DNA of 64,000 nt from Paracamarosporium sp. OC-R06-R3 (Eukaryota > Ascomycota > Dothideomycetes > Pleosporales > Didymosphaeriaceae): the NCBI GenBank assembly GCA_019828545.1, contig JACVRA010000210.1:372531-436530 (forward strand), read 5' to 3'. The notes beneath the pieces were generated by a model, which made no database searches, had not been told where the DNA came from, and worked only from the letters and a program-made list of their open reading frames with translations. Shown piece after piece: positions 33,539-46,320 of this stretch (position 1 is its first letter; every line of letters starts with the position of its first letter). A program made the translations under genes and the position numbers.

Positions 33539-35863
33539 TAATGTAGCTGAACGGCGCTAATTCGTCGACACCCTGACCTATTCCATTTCGAGACGATGCG
33601 TTGGTGAGGAGTTCGGCGTTGGCGAATAATTGCACTTTCGTCACAATTTGAAGGAGGGGACATCCTGAACTTACCTAGCTTAACAGATGTAACCATGGAA
33701 CAATACCGCTGTGTGAAGCCATGGGCTTGGTTTCATCACGTTGCACAAATTGTTCTTGGTCCAGGTGTCTGCCTTCGCACATTGCCATTAGCCCATGCAT
33801 AGGCTATGGCAAGGGTGCGCATGCTATTTGGGGGAATCGATATGGCGAGCAGAAAATGCCATGGGGGAGCGGCAGTTTATTCGATCATAACAAGAACATG
33901 GCGTGCACCCGGTATCGAAAATGGAGTTCGGCCTCTTCAAACAGATTAAATGACAGCTCCCCACATCTCACCTCAGCGATTTCGAACAATCACCCTGTTG
34001 GTGCATCCGGTGAACAGTGATGTCTGCGCGCTTCGAACCGCGATACATATGGCACTTTGGGAAACCACCCACTTGATTGGTCCTTGACTCGGTGAGGACA
34101 CCGGTGCACAATTCTGACAGTATGCTGCTGTTAGGTGATGAGGTCCACGATCGAATCTACCCAGCGCTGTTGTACCAGATGGTCACATTCAGTCCCATCT
34201 TCGGCTAATGCATTGTCTCTCTTGGCGTTCTAACGTGGACTAGAAAAGATGAACCTCAGTTCACGGTGGCTGCGGAACATTTCTTTCCAATTCTCTCGCG
34301 AAGTCCGCTACCAGTCCCACGAGCATACGCGTTCTTTCGAGCCTGGACGAATGATGTTGGTAAGAGGAACGTTTGCGCCACTGGTCCCGTGTCGATCAGC
34401 GCCACAGCTGTGGCGTTAGGTGTCGGCTAAATGCTCGGCGAAGGGAACTCGGGCAGCTGTGCCACAGCCGGGCGAATCTGCAGCGTCTCATCGCGTGATG
34501 ATGTGCAACAGATCGCGCTCATCAATTCCTTCATCTGCTCAGATACCTCGAGCTCTCGCCACACTTATTTTTACACCCGCGGTTCGGGCTCGACTCCGAG
34601 GCACAGGAGCGGTAGGTGCCGGGCTCCTTCAATGGCGCATCGCAGGTCGGTGTGACGATAGCATTGCTGGCAGTCATGCGATTGCTGTTCAAACAAATCA
34701 CCGAGACACGAATACCATCGCGATGACGCCAGAGGTGCCGACTGTGAAGTTTGCTAGTGCAACGGCTGCTGATTTTGCCTGGCGGCGGGCGAGGGCGCGT
34801 TTTGAAGCTCCTTAATCTCGGCTCATGCGTATATGAGGAGCATGTTATGATATTTTCGGCCAGGCTAGGCGCGCGCCGGGCGAGTTGCAATGTTCCAAGC
34901 GATATGGCTGATTTAGTTTGGACCCAGGTAAGCCACGAGATTGGCCGTTAAGAGATTCCGGGGCCCAATCCTCGTCGGTCGAACACTCTTCCGGGGACCA
35001 ACGCATGCTGGGAGCTCATTGGAGGAGCGGGCGGCGTACCGTACCGCGCTCTACCGTGCTCTACCGGGTGCCAACGAAGCTGCGGTAGCAGAGCAGACGA
35101 GATCTGCGGGGTGATAGGATTCGACACTGAAGACGACGTCGGTCGGTCGGTCGTCAGGTGGCAGATGTCATCGAGTGCCAGCGCACATGGTACGCCACTA
35201 CGATACGTACCGCTGGTTCGGAGGGGGGTTAGTGGGCTTCGGGTTGGCTTCTTTGGGGGGATAATTACCGGGGCCACAGGATTGGCGTGCCACCGTCCTG
35301 CGAGCCACAAAAGCCTCGTACAGACGTCGACGGTGTGGCAGTTGGAGGATGGATTCGAGAAGCGATGGGGATGCCGCGTGGCACAGGCCCCCGGTGCGGG
35401 TGCGACGACCATCACAGCCTATTCGGGCGGCGTGGAGCTTCCAGAGCGGCGCCGAAGACGTAGGGCCGTGGCTGTGCACTGCACGTCGCCATCGCAATGG
35501 GAACGTCTGCGATGGTGTTGCTCGCGCCCTCGGGCCTAGCGAAAAGGTGCAGCGGCAGCGCGACGCAGGGAGCACGTCCAGGCCTCAGAGGGTCGCTGCG
35601 CGCCGCTTTTGCGCTAACCAGCTCCCACCGTCTCGTCCAGCAGACGCGATGACCGGGCCCCCAAGCGCTGCCGTTTGATCCAGTGAAAGCTCGGTCGGCT
35701 AGCCTGATAAAAGACGCCTGACCTGTCGGCCCTGGACAGCTGTGGCTTGACCTGTGGCATCTCTCCCGTTTCATCAAGTCACCTCTGGAGCCTCCCCATC
35801 TCCCGACCTCACCACTCTCGATGCTCGTTGACACACTGCGCTGCTGCTCTGAGCTCCCCCGCG
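33539..35863. other. 2.3-kb intergenic region
   Basis: No supported gene. The right third is GC-rich and CT-rich near the start of the CP2 gene, consistent with its promoter and leader. Frames of 100-220 codons here lack ATG starts and family features. Confidence 0.5.
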
Positions 35864-38671
35864 ATGTTCCGCAATCGGTATGCGCCTTCGTCCCGTCCTC
35901 GACCCGCGCTCGCCCTGCTGTTGCGTGCTGCGCGCCGCCCGCATGGCCAGCGCAGCTCCAGTACCTATGCTGACCGCTCCCCAGGACCAATTCGCAGAAG
36001 CCGAATGAAGAGCTTCTGGAGAACTTCAGAGCGACCTTCCCGCACCTCGCAAACACCTCGCGCTCCCAGTCCCTCAATAATGCGCAGGGTCCCTCTCTCG
36101 CCGATGCGCTTGATGTAGCTCAGACGGCTCGGTAGGTTTCCGCCCCGGCGCGCCAGCTCCCCATGACGCGCGATGCGTTGCCGACCGCGTGCCTCGTTCA
36201 CCAGGTCGCGCATCCAGCGCTGGAACCACGTTTTTGATCGCGAACAAGTACCCCGCTAACAGACAGCCTGTCCCAGGAATTACCCCGACCAGGAAGACAT
36301 CAAGGATGCGGATCCGACGCCGCGTGGGAACAACGAGCCATGGCGCTTCACGCCGTCTCTCCTCGACCCCAACAGCTTCGCATTCACCTCTTTTGCCAAC
36401 CAGCCGCCTGGCTATTACACTCCTACACCTGGCGGAACTAACACCTTGTACCACAGCCAGGCTGGCGACCTGCACACTCCAGGCTTCAGCTTTGGCCTAG
36501 GTACACCGCTATCTCTCCCCACTTCAGAAGGTGCCCTGCACGCTGGACAAACGGGGCCTACCACGCAACTCCATGGCTTCAATCCACACGCTCTCGGAAC
36601 CCACCACCACTTTACAAACCAGAACCCCTTTGCCATGCCGGCTCAACATGCGCCTGCTTTTGCGCCGCATCAATTTACTCATCAGCCTTCTGTTTTCGAA
36701 CAGCAACATGCGCCACTCGCGCAACCCCACGAAAACTCTCCAATGGACAACATCGTCCCCGAGGTGGAGATGCAGGAGCAATCGCCTTTGATCGGCTTCG
36801 CACCCCAGACATTTGAAGGGAACGTCCCGCCTCCTGCTGCCCCGTTGCCGGGCGAAACGTAAGTCTCTCGAGACTGTTGCATGCTTTGTTCGTTCTGGCT
36901 TTGCTGACACCATATAGTTTCCGGTATCACGTTACCTTGAATGCGCCCACGGCAATGATCAAGCATGTAGATGAGATACCAGTAACGTATCTAAACAAAG
37001 GACAAGCGTATACGATTTCACTGGTGGACACGGCGCCTGTGCAAAACTCACCAACCCCCGTCAGGTATAGGACCTTTATCCGGATTTCATTCGAAGACGA
37101 GCAACAACGGCAACGCCCAGCGTCTTGTTGGCAGCTTTGGAAAGAGGGCCGTGGTACGAATGAGGCACATCAAAGAGGTGGCCGTTTGCAAGCTGTCGAA
37201 TTCGTTGATCCAAGTCAAGTGGGTGGTGGCGAAGTGCAGGGGCGCCCCAAGGTCGAACTTGAGAACTCTTCTTTTGATGGTTTCGCCGTAACATGGTCGC
37301 CCGTTCATAATACTACTCCCGAATGTTCCCTCGCGGTCCGCTTCAACTTCCTTTCGACGGACTTCAGCCATTCGAAAGGTGTAAAAGGCATCCCGGTCCG
37401 ATTATGCGCCAAGACAGAACTGCTCACCAATGCGCCCGGGTCTCCGGATAGCTCTACGAAAGCTGAGCTTTGCTATTGCAAGGTGAAGCTATTTCGCGAC
37501 CATGGTGCAGAGAGGAAGCTCTCTAACGACGTTGCACATGTCAAGAAGACCATCGACAAGCTGAAACAACAGATTACTCAGGCCGAGTCTGGCATGAAGG
37601 ACTTCGGAAAGCGAAAGCGCAGTGGATCGATATCCAAGGCTAACCCTAGCCAAAGACCAGGCAAAGTGCAGAAGCATAAGAGGACATGGTCGATGTCATC
37701 CAACAGCGAGTCTGGAAGCCGGCCAGCCGCTGAAGAGGACCTCCACCTCAAGCTTGCCAGTTTGCAGGACATGTTCAGCTCCACGAGACCAGTCAGCGTA
37801 CTATATCTGAAGGGGGAAGACGGCGATGACCCAGATCTTCACCCAGTACAGCTTACAGGGTCACCAACGGACCTCGCCAGAATTGACACGAACGTCAGCG
37901 TCGACACGACAATGTGGGAACGGCAGAGCTCCCATACTGGAAACACATCTTCAGTCGTTTCGCCGACTCCCAGCCATCAATCTCTACATTCCGAAAAACG
38001 AAGAGGGTCGACCTTCAAACATCCTACGCCATTTCCGTCCTCCCGAATGTCCTCGAACGAATGGCGAAGTCTTCCTCAGACTGCAACAGGAGACCTCAAA
38101 CCTCACGGCATCACTGCGGGCTCTGATGTTCCGACGAAGGTTCAAAGACCATATGGCGATGATCATGCCCTTTCTGGGTGGATCGAAGCGTTGGGGGTCG
38201 ATCAAACCTACCAGCCGCCACCTGAGCCAATTATCAAACCAGGTACGTAACGATCGACATGTAAATACCTCATATGCTAATTAAAGCGTTACAGTGGCCT
38301 GTTTTTTTGTGCAGCCTCGCATCGCGGGTAAACAACCCGACGACAACTATTTCCGAGCAGTCTACCTAATGGAACGCACTCTCAAAGAACTCGTCACCGG
38401 CATTGCACGGAAGATCAATATAGAACCTACGAAGGTCACTCGCACGATCCGCGTCAATCAGAAGGGTCTACAGATTCTACTTGATGATGCTGGCGTTCAG
38501 GCTATCCCGGAACAGCAGGACATGGCTGCTGAGTTCCAAGAGATCATTCCTCCAGCCCAACCCATGAAACGAGAATGGGATGCAGGCCCAACTGACATCC
38601 AAGTCGACGGCGACATCAGCGTAATTGAGAACGTGAACTCTACCGGCTACGAGCTCCGACTTCTATACTAA
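35864..38671 (+). CDS. CP2/Grainyhead-like transcription factor
   Basis: Five exons: 35864-35877 (14 nt), 35985-36131, 36277-36858, 36918-38242 and 38295-38671; 814 residues. The first exon encodes only MFRN plus two bases. All joins keep phase. Residues about 55-245 are Pro/Gln/His-rich and disordered. The CP2 DNA-binding domain spans about 248-470: FRYHVTLNAPTAMIKHVDEI, VTYLNKGQAYTISL, RYRTFIRISFED, and FDGFAVTWSP with AVRFNFLSTDFSHSKGVKG. These are the core blocks of Grainyhead/CP2 proteins. KKTIDKLKQQITQAE follows as a helix, then a basic Ser-rich linker. The last exon holds the C-terminal dimerisation-like domain (AVYLMERTLKELVTGIARKI...). Fungal relatives control cell-wall remodelling and conidial separation. 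Nuclear, sequence-specific regulator. Confidence 0.93.
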
Positions 38672-41600
38672 ACCCCAGTGTTCGTCGGCCTATGTTGCTC
38701 TCCACGCTCAACTTTAACCCTACCATCCTAATGAACCTACGTAATGATAATGTACTATATGTACATGCTCGAACAGGTGGCTGGTCACATTTTGGGATAC
38801 CTTTATACCGGACAGGTCTGACTCGCTTCGCTTCTACTTCACTTTTGGCGTTTTACATCTTCTTCAAGATACCACTGCTCTTCCGCGAGCCTTTGCTACT
38901 ACCATTCGTATGTTGATTCGTTTTACGATACCCATTATTCTCACTGCGAGATATTTACTTCGGATAAGATTGGTTGGATTTGAATACTGGTACACACATG
39001 GGCAGATTTTGACTTGAAATTCTTTATTTATACAAGATTACTTAGGCGCGAAGGGAGGTGATATCTGTTAATGAATGGGAGAGAAGGAAGTGGAACATAC
39101 GCATGGACCGTACACATAGCCCACGAGCGGTGGGTTTCCGATATGAAGGCGCACTCGAGTTATCTTTGGCAGAGATTGTCTCTTCTCCGCTAGAATCTAT
39201 TGAACACATACCAGCGTCAAACCTTCACGTTTCTCAATTCTCACATTCTGCAATCCAATTCACATCCGCTTGTTCGGTACCTCCCACCTCGACACGAACT
39301 TTACGCATCAGCACGGCCGAAAAGACGCATCTACCGCACTGGATTCGCAAACGGCCCGCCCGCCAGCGCCAACCGCCACATGTTCGGCCCTCCCACCTCA
39401 AAACGTATAGTGCCCCTTTTGGCTCAGGCCAGCCCAGCGCATCCGCCAACACTACGAGTCAAGCACCAGCATCTCGGCCACGGACGCAAATTCCCATTAC
39501 GCCATTTTGCTTCACACAAACGGTACGCATTACCGAGCATGACCAGCATCGGCCTCGCAATCGATGTGTCTTCACAAGCTGTTGGTGCATAAGAGGAGTT
39601 AGTATTCCGGAGTGTGGTCCGACGTCGGGCCGGTCAGTCTCTGGGCGCTCGTGCTCTGCAAAGGTACCAGTATCAAAGGTGTGGCTGGGGAGGTTGGGAT
39701 TAGTATTGGAAGGGTTCCTAGCGTGAGTGCTTGTGGGGATACGAAGGTACCAGTGGTGGTAGGTTCGGGGAAACGTTCGTCTGACGGAACAAGCTTGATG
39801 TCATAGTGCAGGTGGGGACTGACCATTCAGGTGGATACGTTCAGAAGTTTGGATGGGCATGCGCTGGCCGCCGGTGAGGGGGTTATTGATAGGAGAGCGT
39901 TGCGCTTGTTGTCCCGCTGAGCTGTCGCGAGAGCGTTTCGCGTCAACTTGGGCGAGTGGGTGAATTGGCGTCTAGCATGATACCCACACAGCGCATGAGA
40001 TTGCGATTTCTTGAAGGCACGGCATGGTGCACCAATTGACACCCGGCGCTTCGAGGGCAGTCTTCGGCGTCAAATTCTCTGGTAGAATCGTACGATTCTG
40101 CGCGAGTAAATAACTACCGGTGTTGTTTAGCACAACATGGCAATGTCAATGTCAATTCTAGTTAGGGGTCTAGAGGTGTCAAGCCACATCTACTACAAGG
40201 ATGGTCCAATTAGGCAGTTTAGGTACGCTTCAAGAGACGACGGCGTAGAGGGACCGGCTCTCGCAGTGGGCAGTCCGTTGTCAAGCCAGCGTCGTTTGTC
40301 CTTTCGCCGCGGGCGCGAATCGAGTTTAGCTTGCATCACATAGTCTGCAAATCGCAGGTTTGCCTATAACCCTGCATTCAGCGTAAACTCCCCGATTGAT
40401 CTCGGAGTTATGTTCCTGTGTTCGAACCAGGTACGTGTACTAGAACGCATCGCGCTCGCCGACATGCCACGGAGATGTCTCCTTACGCGTACTCCAATGT
40501 ATCTAGTTCCAACGATTTATTTGCTGCGGGATAGCGAACCAATCGATGGACCCGAAGAGGAGTTACGAGGACAGCGCGCGGTTAAACATGGGAATTTGGG
40601 TTGCCGATCGCGAAGATCATGAAACCGTGCCACAGTGATCGTCGCGCTGGAACGCGGGAAGTGTGGCGAGTGCAGATTTACTCGCCACAACGGCTCGGAG
40701 ACGTGAGGCGCCCATCATTCCATGTGAGTATGACTCTACGTGTACGTACGGAGGAACGCGTTAGGATGCTGTGGATGGCTGGAACATTTCTGTCGGTTGT
40801 AGCACGCTTCTGTGGAGGCTGAGAGCCGCTTCAAAGCGCCCAGCGTTGCGCGTCCTTTTTGCCACATGGTAATTCTGATGTCTTTTACGGCATCCATCGT
40901 GTAGAGACTCAGTGTAATTGCACGTGGAGCAAGCGGTGTGAAGCAATGAGTTGTACCGAAACACTTCTATTCTGATATGGCCGGAACGGGTAAAGTGCCA
41001 TAGCTTTGCTCGATTGACGACACCACGCGAGCAAGCGACCCGGATGGGTGGACGACGACGTGGGGATAAGCATAAGGCGCGAGGGAGCTAGACTTGCACG
41101 GGAAAGTGGTGTTGGAAAGGATGTGTCGTCGTCCCGAATCTGTACCTCTGCACTGCCACACATTGTCTGGTTCGCCGCCGACCTCTGACCTGCAGATGCT
41201 CAAAAGAGGGGTAAACATGCCTATCGGGTTGTCCGTAGGCAGAGCTAGACATGGACCGCTAGCTCTGCGCATTCACTGTGACAGTTTGCCTTCCACCACT
41301 GCGCAGCAACGCGAACATGCAACCGACGCTTCTTGCGACTGACGAGAAAGTGACAAGGGACCAGAACGCACGGCTCGCTTTCGGTTCGGACAGATCACCG
41401 ATCGAAGGTCGATATCCGCATCGAGTAGACACCCCTGGAAGGACGCCGCTTTAAGACCCGAGCCCAGGGCAACAGTTTGATGGGTCCCGTGACTCGTCCC
41501 GTCGATGTACCCTTGCCATGCTCATTTCAACGCGCATCGCAGGGGCGTCGTAAGCTCTTTCTTGTCGCCATGGTGAGGGCTCTGAGTGCTTCTACCCCTT

Positions 41601-44383
41601 TCTTTTCCACGCGCCGGGGCGCAACATGTCGATGAGCTTAGCTGATTGCGATGCTGGCCGGCATGGGTATGCGAGATCGCGGGGATGGATGCTCACGGTG
41701 CGTCTGGCATGGCATGCAAGCCCGTGCTTGGAATGCGCCGAGCTGCAGAGCTTCTCGGATGCACTCCGGCCCGCCAGCTCAGTGTTTCAGAGCACCATGA
41801 CATCGCACCATGTGACGTCACAAATAAAGCGACTCTTCGACCGCATGCTCAAGAGAGAATTGCATCGTGGCCCAATCAGAGAATCACTCGGCCAAAGCAT
41901 CTTCATCCAATCCACCCATCTGAGTGGATGCGGCTGCGTGGGCCGGAGGATTGCGTGGCGTCCACATTGGGCTGCTGGCAGACGCAGCCCGGCGTGCAGG
42001 GTAAGCTGGTATGAGCCGGAATGCTACCGGTTGGTCCAAATGCCCAGCAGTTTGAGGTGCGCATAAACGGCAATGCCCTTACGGCAAGACTGCCCGGTCG
42101 CTCAGATCAATTCACAGTCTGTCAATGGTGCTTTCGGGCCGTCTTGCTCCGGTCCTGATGCTCGAAAAAGACGATATGCGCACAGCACAGGTCACGATAA
42201 TCGCCACTGCGACTCAATGCTGGGGCGGTACGAGTACGGGCCGCCGGGACACGGCTCGGCTAGAGCTTACCCAATGAAGGGGACATGCGGTCCGAAGGAA
42301 TCCTTAGAAGAACGGTCAAAGTACGAAAGGGATACGCCTATCTCATGTGGCGCGCACTACGCCTCGCGCAGTCCCACGAGAAAGGAAGGTCTCAGCTAGT
42401 CAGACGCTTTAGAGCAACATTGCCAATAGCACATAGCACATCTCATCGAACAAGCAGAGAAAAAACTCCGTGACATGATCTGGGTTCGGCGAATAATCTA
42501 TGCACATGGCAAGCAGTGAGCTTACCCGTTGCGGGAGATAAATGTGCTCGAATGTGTGATCCTGGGGGAACGGTGTAACGGAAAAATTATCGGCGGTTGA
42601 TTATATGGCGCGTGCGGTGTGATGCAGTGTGCGGTATTTCCCGTCGTAGGCTTAGCGATTCGTATGGTAAGCAGTGAGAAATCAACGTATCAAATAGAGT
42701 TCATACGGGAAATGATTCGTAGAACGGTGATTGAGATGGCTCAAATCTCACGAAACACGAGGCGAGGTGACTAGATATGCATAGTGATGAGTATCACTAT
42801 CGCTGCTCCTGGAAAAGTGTGTGCTGGATGAGGAGTCAGTGAGCAAATGCCTTCCCTGTAGATAATGATGTGAGGTTTTAGGGAGCGCAGAACAATCGTG
42901 GAGAGGGAGCTAGCCCTGAGCTCAGTCTCATTACTTGTAAGCGGATTCTTAATACAGCTTAAGCAAACGAACCTCAACGGTAGAGTTGTGCAAGGCAACA
43001 TAGCATGACGGGGAAACGGCGTTTGTACATCTTTTCCTCGACGAAATATAGAAAGAAATAGATTATGTACCCGTGGCGGTGAGGGAAAGCATTATCAACT
43101 GATAAGTCATTGAGTAAACTGTCCGAATTGTGAGCGAACGGGTCGGGTTCATGGTTCACGTATACTGCGAGACAGGACTCACGAATGTGCAAGGGTGTTT
43201 TGCAGAGCTTTTCCAAGAGCATGTTATCAATGATCATCTATACAGTAGCTTTGTACGACAAACGTCAGCAAGTACCGACGAAGTGGACACAACTTCTACT
43301 CAAGAGAACAGATACTGAGAGAAGTTTCTATATGGTTTAAACAATACTTCGTCGTGGACAAACGTGGTGTTCGGAACTCACCCTCCCAGAGTGGTACCTC
43401 GAATAGTTTGTGTGTGTTTGCTAGGAAGTTTTTGCAAGTATCAATAGCTCCTGTACACGATTTCGAAGCTTCTGTACTATGATATCGAAATACACTTACG
43501 AGTTGTGTTCGGATATGCGATCTACTGAAAGGATCGACTGCGAATAGGTGGGCCGATGTCGTGCGTGTGTTCGGCTTTCCCATAGACTTTTGTCTCTCAC
43601 GATGAGCCGCACTGCAAGCGTGATCGATTGAAAGTTAACCTCGACGTAACAGTTGGGAAAAACGCATCCCTATATTCTCGATGGCATTCAATCGACCAGG
43701 AGTGAGGCAGAGAACTGGGAATTTTGCGCTCTGGAGCATGAGCACTTGTATCGTTAGCGAGCATTCACCGAGTCTTGAATCCTCGTGCGAGAAGTTGGTA
43801 TCCCGAGTGTGGACAAGTGTCTGAAAGGCATAGCTTGTATGGAAACCCCTTGTTGCTCGTACAGACTGAACAGTCGATAGTATATTGAACTATAGAATAT
43901 ATTGTATATTGTATATATTATATTGTATATGTATCACTATGAGGGGTTTTAATAGCTAAAAGGTTTGACAATAAAGGGGAGTGTTTTGCCCATGCACTCA
44001 GGAACCATGAGGGCGACAAAGGGTGGCCCGAGGGGCTAGACCAGAAAGGAGAACTATAGAAAAGAGACGATTCTCTGCCTGACCTAGGACTAACCTCCAA
44101 CCCGAGGGGCGTAATGTGTATAGCATCTTGGCTTGTGATTCGTAGATACAATTTTACACCGCTGGGCTTACACGATTCTGTCTGAGCCTGAGTTTCGGCG
44201 TCGAATAGAAGACAAAATACGCAACGAGGTGGTAGAATTGAACGAGATGCTGATCGGGGCATTCAGAGCCGTCCTGCAGGAGCTATTCTTCGGGTGAGCC
44301 GTAAGGTGCTACTCAAGACATGATTCGGAGACAGAGTCATCATATCCGTCACAATGCGCGTTCACATAACTTTGCATCGTAAC
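38672..44383. other. 5.7-kb gene-poor region
   Basis: The longest stretch without a supported gene. Many 60-220 codon frames occur on both strands but none shows family motifs, a signal peptide or matching splice phases. Minor candidates at 39379-39592 (+) and 39599-39826 (-) have ATGs but nothing more. It ends in an AT microsatellite. Confidence 0.5.
43876..43932. repeat. AT-rich low-complexity repeat
   Basis: Imperfect runs of ATATTGT/TATATT units, almost free of G and C apart from single G residues. Confidence 0.8.
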
Positions 44384-45494
44384 TCAGTCATCCAACTCTC
44401 TTCCAAAATCGATCAGTCGCAGTTTCCGCGCATCTTTTGGATGGAATTGGGCAATTCTCGCTCTCACGAGGAACCGTGAGGCAGCAGAATCTCTTTCAAG
44501 CTCATGATAGGCCCTTCCACCACCTGGCCCGGTCAAAGTCCTGAACAAAATCCCAATAAGCTCACGCATCTCGGCGTCAGCAGCTTCAGCTTCAGTCAAC
44601 GGGTCTTCTTCCTCTTCAACGGTAGCTTTGCTACCCCAAATTTGGTCGATTCTGCGTTGTCGTGTCTTTTCAGAAACAGGCTTCTTTGCAGCTTTCGCTT
44701 TGCCTTTCTTTGTGAAGCCAGCTGCAAGAGTTTCACTCTCAACGTTTAACATATCGCCGACGACGGGGCCGCCAAGCTCTTCTGCAGCAAGCATAGCAGA
44801 GAGGTAGTTGTCGACAAACTCGTTGAGGGCATCACCAAGGCGCTGCGTCTGCTCATCGTAGCCTTCCTTTTGAGCGCGTTTAGCAGCGATAAGCTCCTTC
44901 GCAAGCTGCGCAGGTGCTTTTTGTGATCGGTCTTCTATTTGGGCCTCTAATTTCACTGTCCGGTCACGTAAAGCCTTTTCGATCAGTTTCGCATCGTGCA
45001 GATTTGCCTCTTCTTGTCTGAGCAGAGCTTCGGTAGATGTGATCTGTGTCTCAGTGCTGGCAATGGCCTTCTTGGTACCCTGGATGTTCTGCTGCAGCGT
45101 ACGGGCTGCGAGCAGGGCAGGCAGCACCGAATCTTTTGACGGGAGAAACGGTGCAGTTAGTGTGAGTTTTGTGTATGCCTTTTTGACCGCGCGCAGTTGC
45201 TTCAGCTTCTGGCGCGGGTCCTCAGACGCATAGGCTGCTTGCTGTGTGTTCACTTGTGAAGAGCGACGTAGCTTCAGCACATTAGCGGACGCCTGCCGAT
45301 ATTCGCTAGTTGTCTCTCACCTGCTCCAGAGCAGCCTGTTGTTCGTCGACGCGTGCCTGTAGCTCCCGCACCGTCTGTTCCAGACGCGCTTCGGTACCGG
45401 AGACGTCCAGGTCCATGGCATCCCCCTGCATGGCGCGCATCGCCGCGGTAGGCGCCCGTATAAGTGCAATGGCATCGCCTTGTGGCTGGGCCAT
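44384..45494 (-). CDS. Coiled-coil protein, possibly CENP-K/Sim4-like kinetochore subunit
   Basis: Two exons, 45494-45321 and 45271-44384, with a 49-bp phase-0 intron (GTGAGA donor); 353 residues. The first exon ends in a coiled coil (EARLEQTVRELQARVDEQQAALEQ). The second begins with a helix (LKQLRAVKKAYTKLT) and LPSKDSVLPALLAARTLQQ, then a long heptad-like region (TQITSTEALLRQEEANLHDAKLIEKAL...). The middle is helical, with a basic linker (KKGKAKAAKKPVSEKTRQRR). It ends in a compact C-terminal part, LIGILFRTLTG, RFLVRARIAQFHPKDARKLRLIDF. I recall a similar arrangement in fungal proteins annotated as CENP-K, but no diagnostic motif proves it. Divergent from the KH-protein gene. Confidence 0.6.
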
Positions 45495-46320
45495 CTTGCA
45501 GTGATAAGGAGTGGAGGAGTGGAGGAGATGGGGCCGTGACTTGCTACCGCGAAAGGCAATCGCGACCGGGGGCGGGTGCCCTTGTCTCCCACAACGCTGC
45601 GACAAGCCAGAAACGGCAAAGGGAACGCGGTACAGGCGACGTTGGGTGGTACGGTGGCACGCAGCAGGGCACCGAGACCGAGAAGGTGTTGCTCACGTGA
45701 CCCTGGTGCGACCCGCCAAGGCGCTAGCAGATCTCCGCTTCTCTTTTGGCAACGACGGCAGCGACGACTGCTCTCCCTCCTCTGCGCCTTCTCCACTGGC
45801 TCTCTACTGACCCCTCCCTTTCCGCACTCACCTGCGCTTTCTTCCCCATAGCTGCCTGCTCTTACCTCGAGCATTGCGCAGACGCAGAAGCGCCCTCCAA
45901 TCTGAGACGTCGGCTGCTTGCTCCTCAGGAAGGTTTGACGAGCGAGCTTTCTCTTTACTTGGGCCAATTTCTCCCCTCCGACGCTCGTCCCAAGTAACCC
46001 ATCCACTCCCACTCGACACTTCGCTGCACCTGCACAAGCTCCCGCGGCACCTCGCTCATCGAGACGCTGCTCTCCCATCCGACTTCAATCCGCCCGCTCC
46101 AGCACGCTTCCCAGCATATCCCAGCTCTCCGACGACCCTGCCTTTCGCCCCTCGCACTGTCGCAGTCCCATTCCTCGCCAGCACCAACACGTTTTCCTTA
46201 ACAGCCCCCGCTGTACATAACGTGGCTAAGAATCGAATCAATTCTATCAAACCAACTTCAGCTTCGCTTGAGCTCGTGAAGAAATACTGCCTATAATCGG
46301 TCTCAATCCCTATAGAGAAG
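45495..46320. promoter_or_regulatory. Divergent promoter region with CT-rich leader
   Basis: 826 bp between two head-to-head ATGs. The half nearest the KH gene is strongly pyrimidine-rich on the plus strand, as in leaders of highly expressed fungal genes. No single site is assigned. Confidence 0.45.

Noticed and set aside
35412..36077. 221-codon minus-strand frame
   Set aside because: Starts in the antisense of the first CP2 exons and has shadow-like composition without family features.
39058..39826. Overlapping frames on both strands, up to 222 codons
   Set aside because: Low-complexity Ser/Pro/Arg content and no motif; could hide a small gene but nothing supports a call.
40390..40440. tRNA-like box (GTTCGAACC)
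   Set aside because: No matching acceptor stem, D-arm box or anticodon arm at the right distances could be folded by eye.
43918..44262. 114-codon minus-strand frame with an ATG
   Set aside because: Ends in the AT microsatellite, Ser/Pro-rich, no family or splice evidence.
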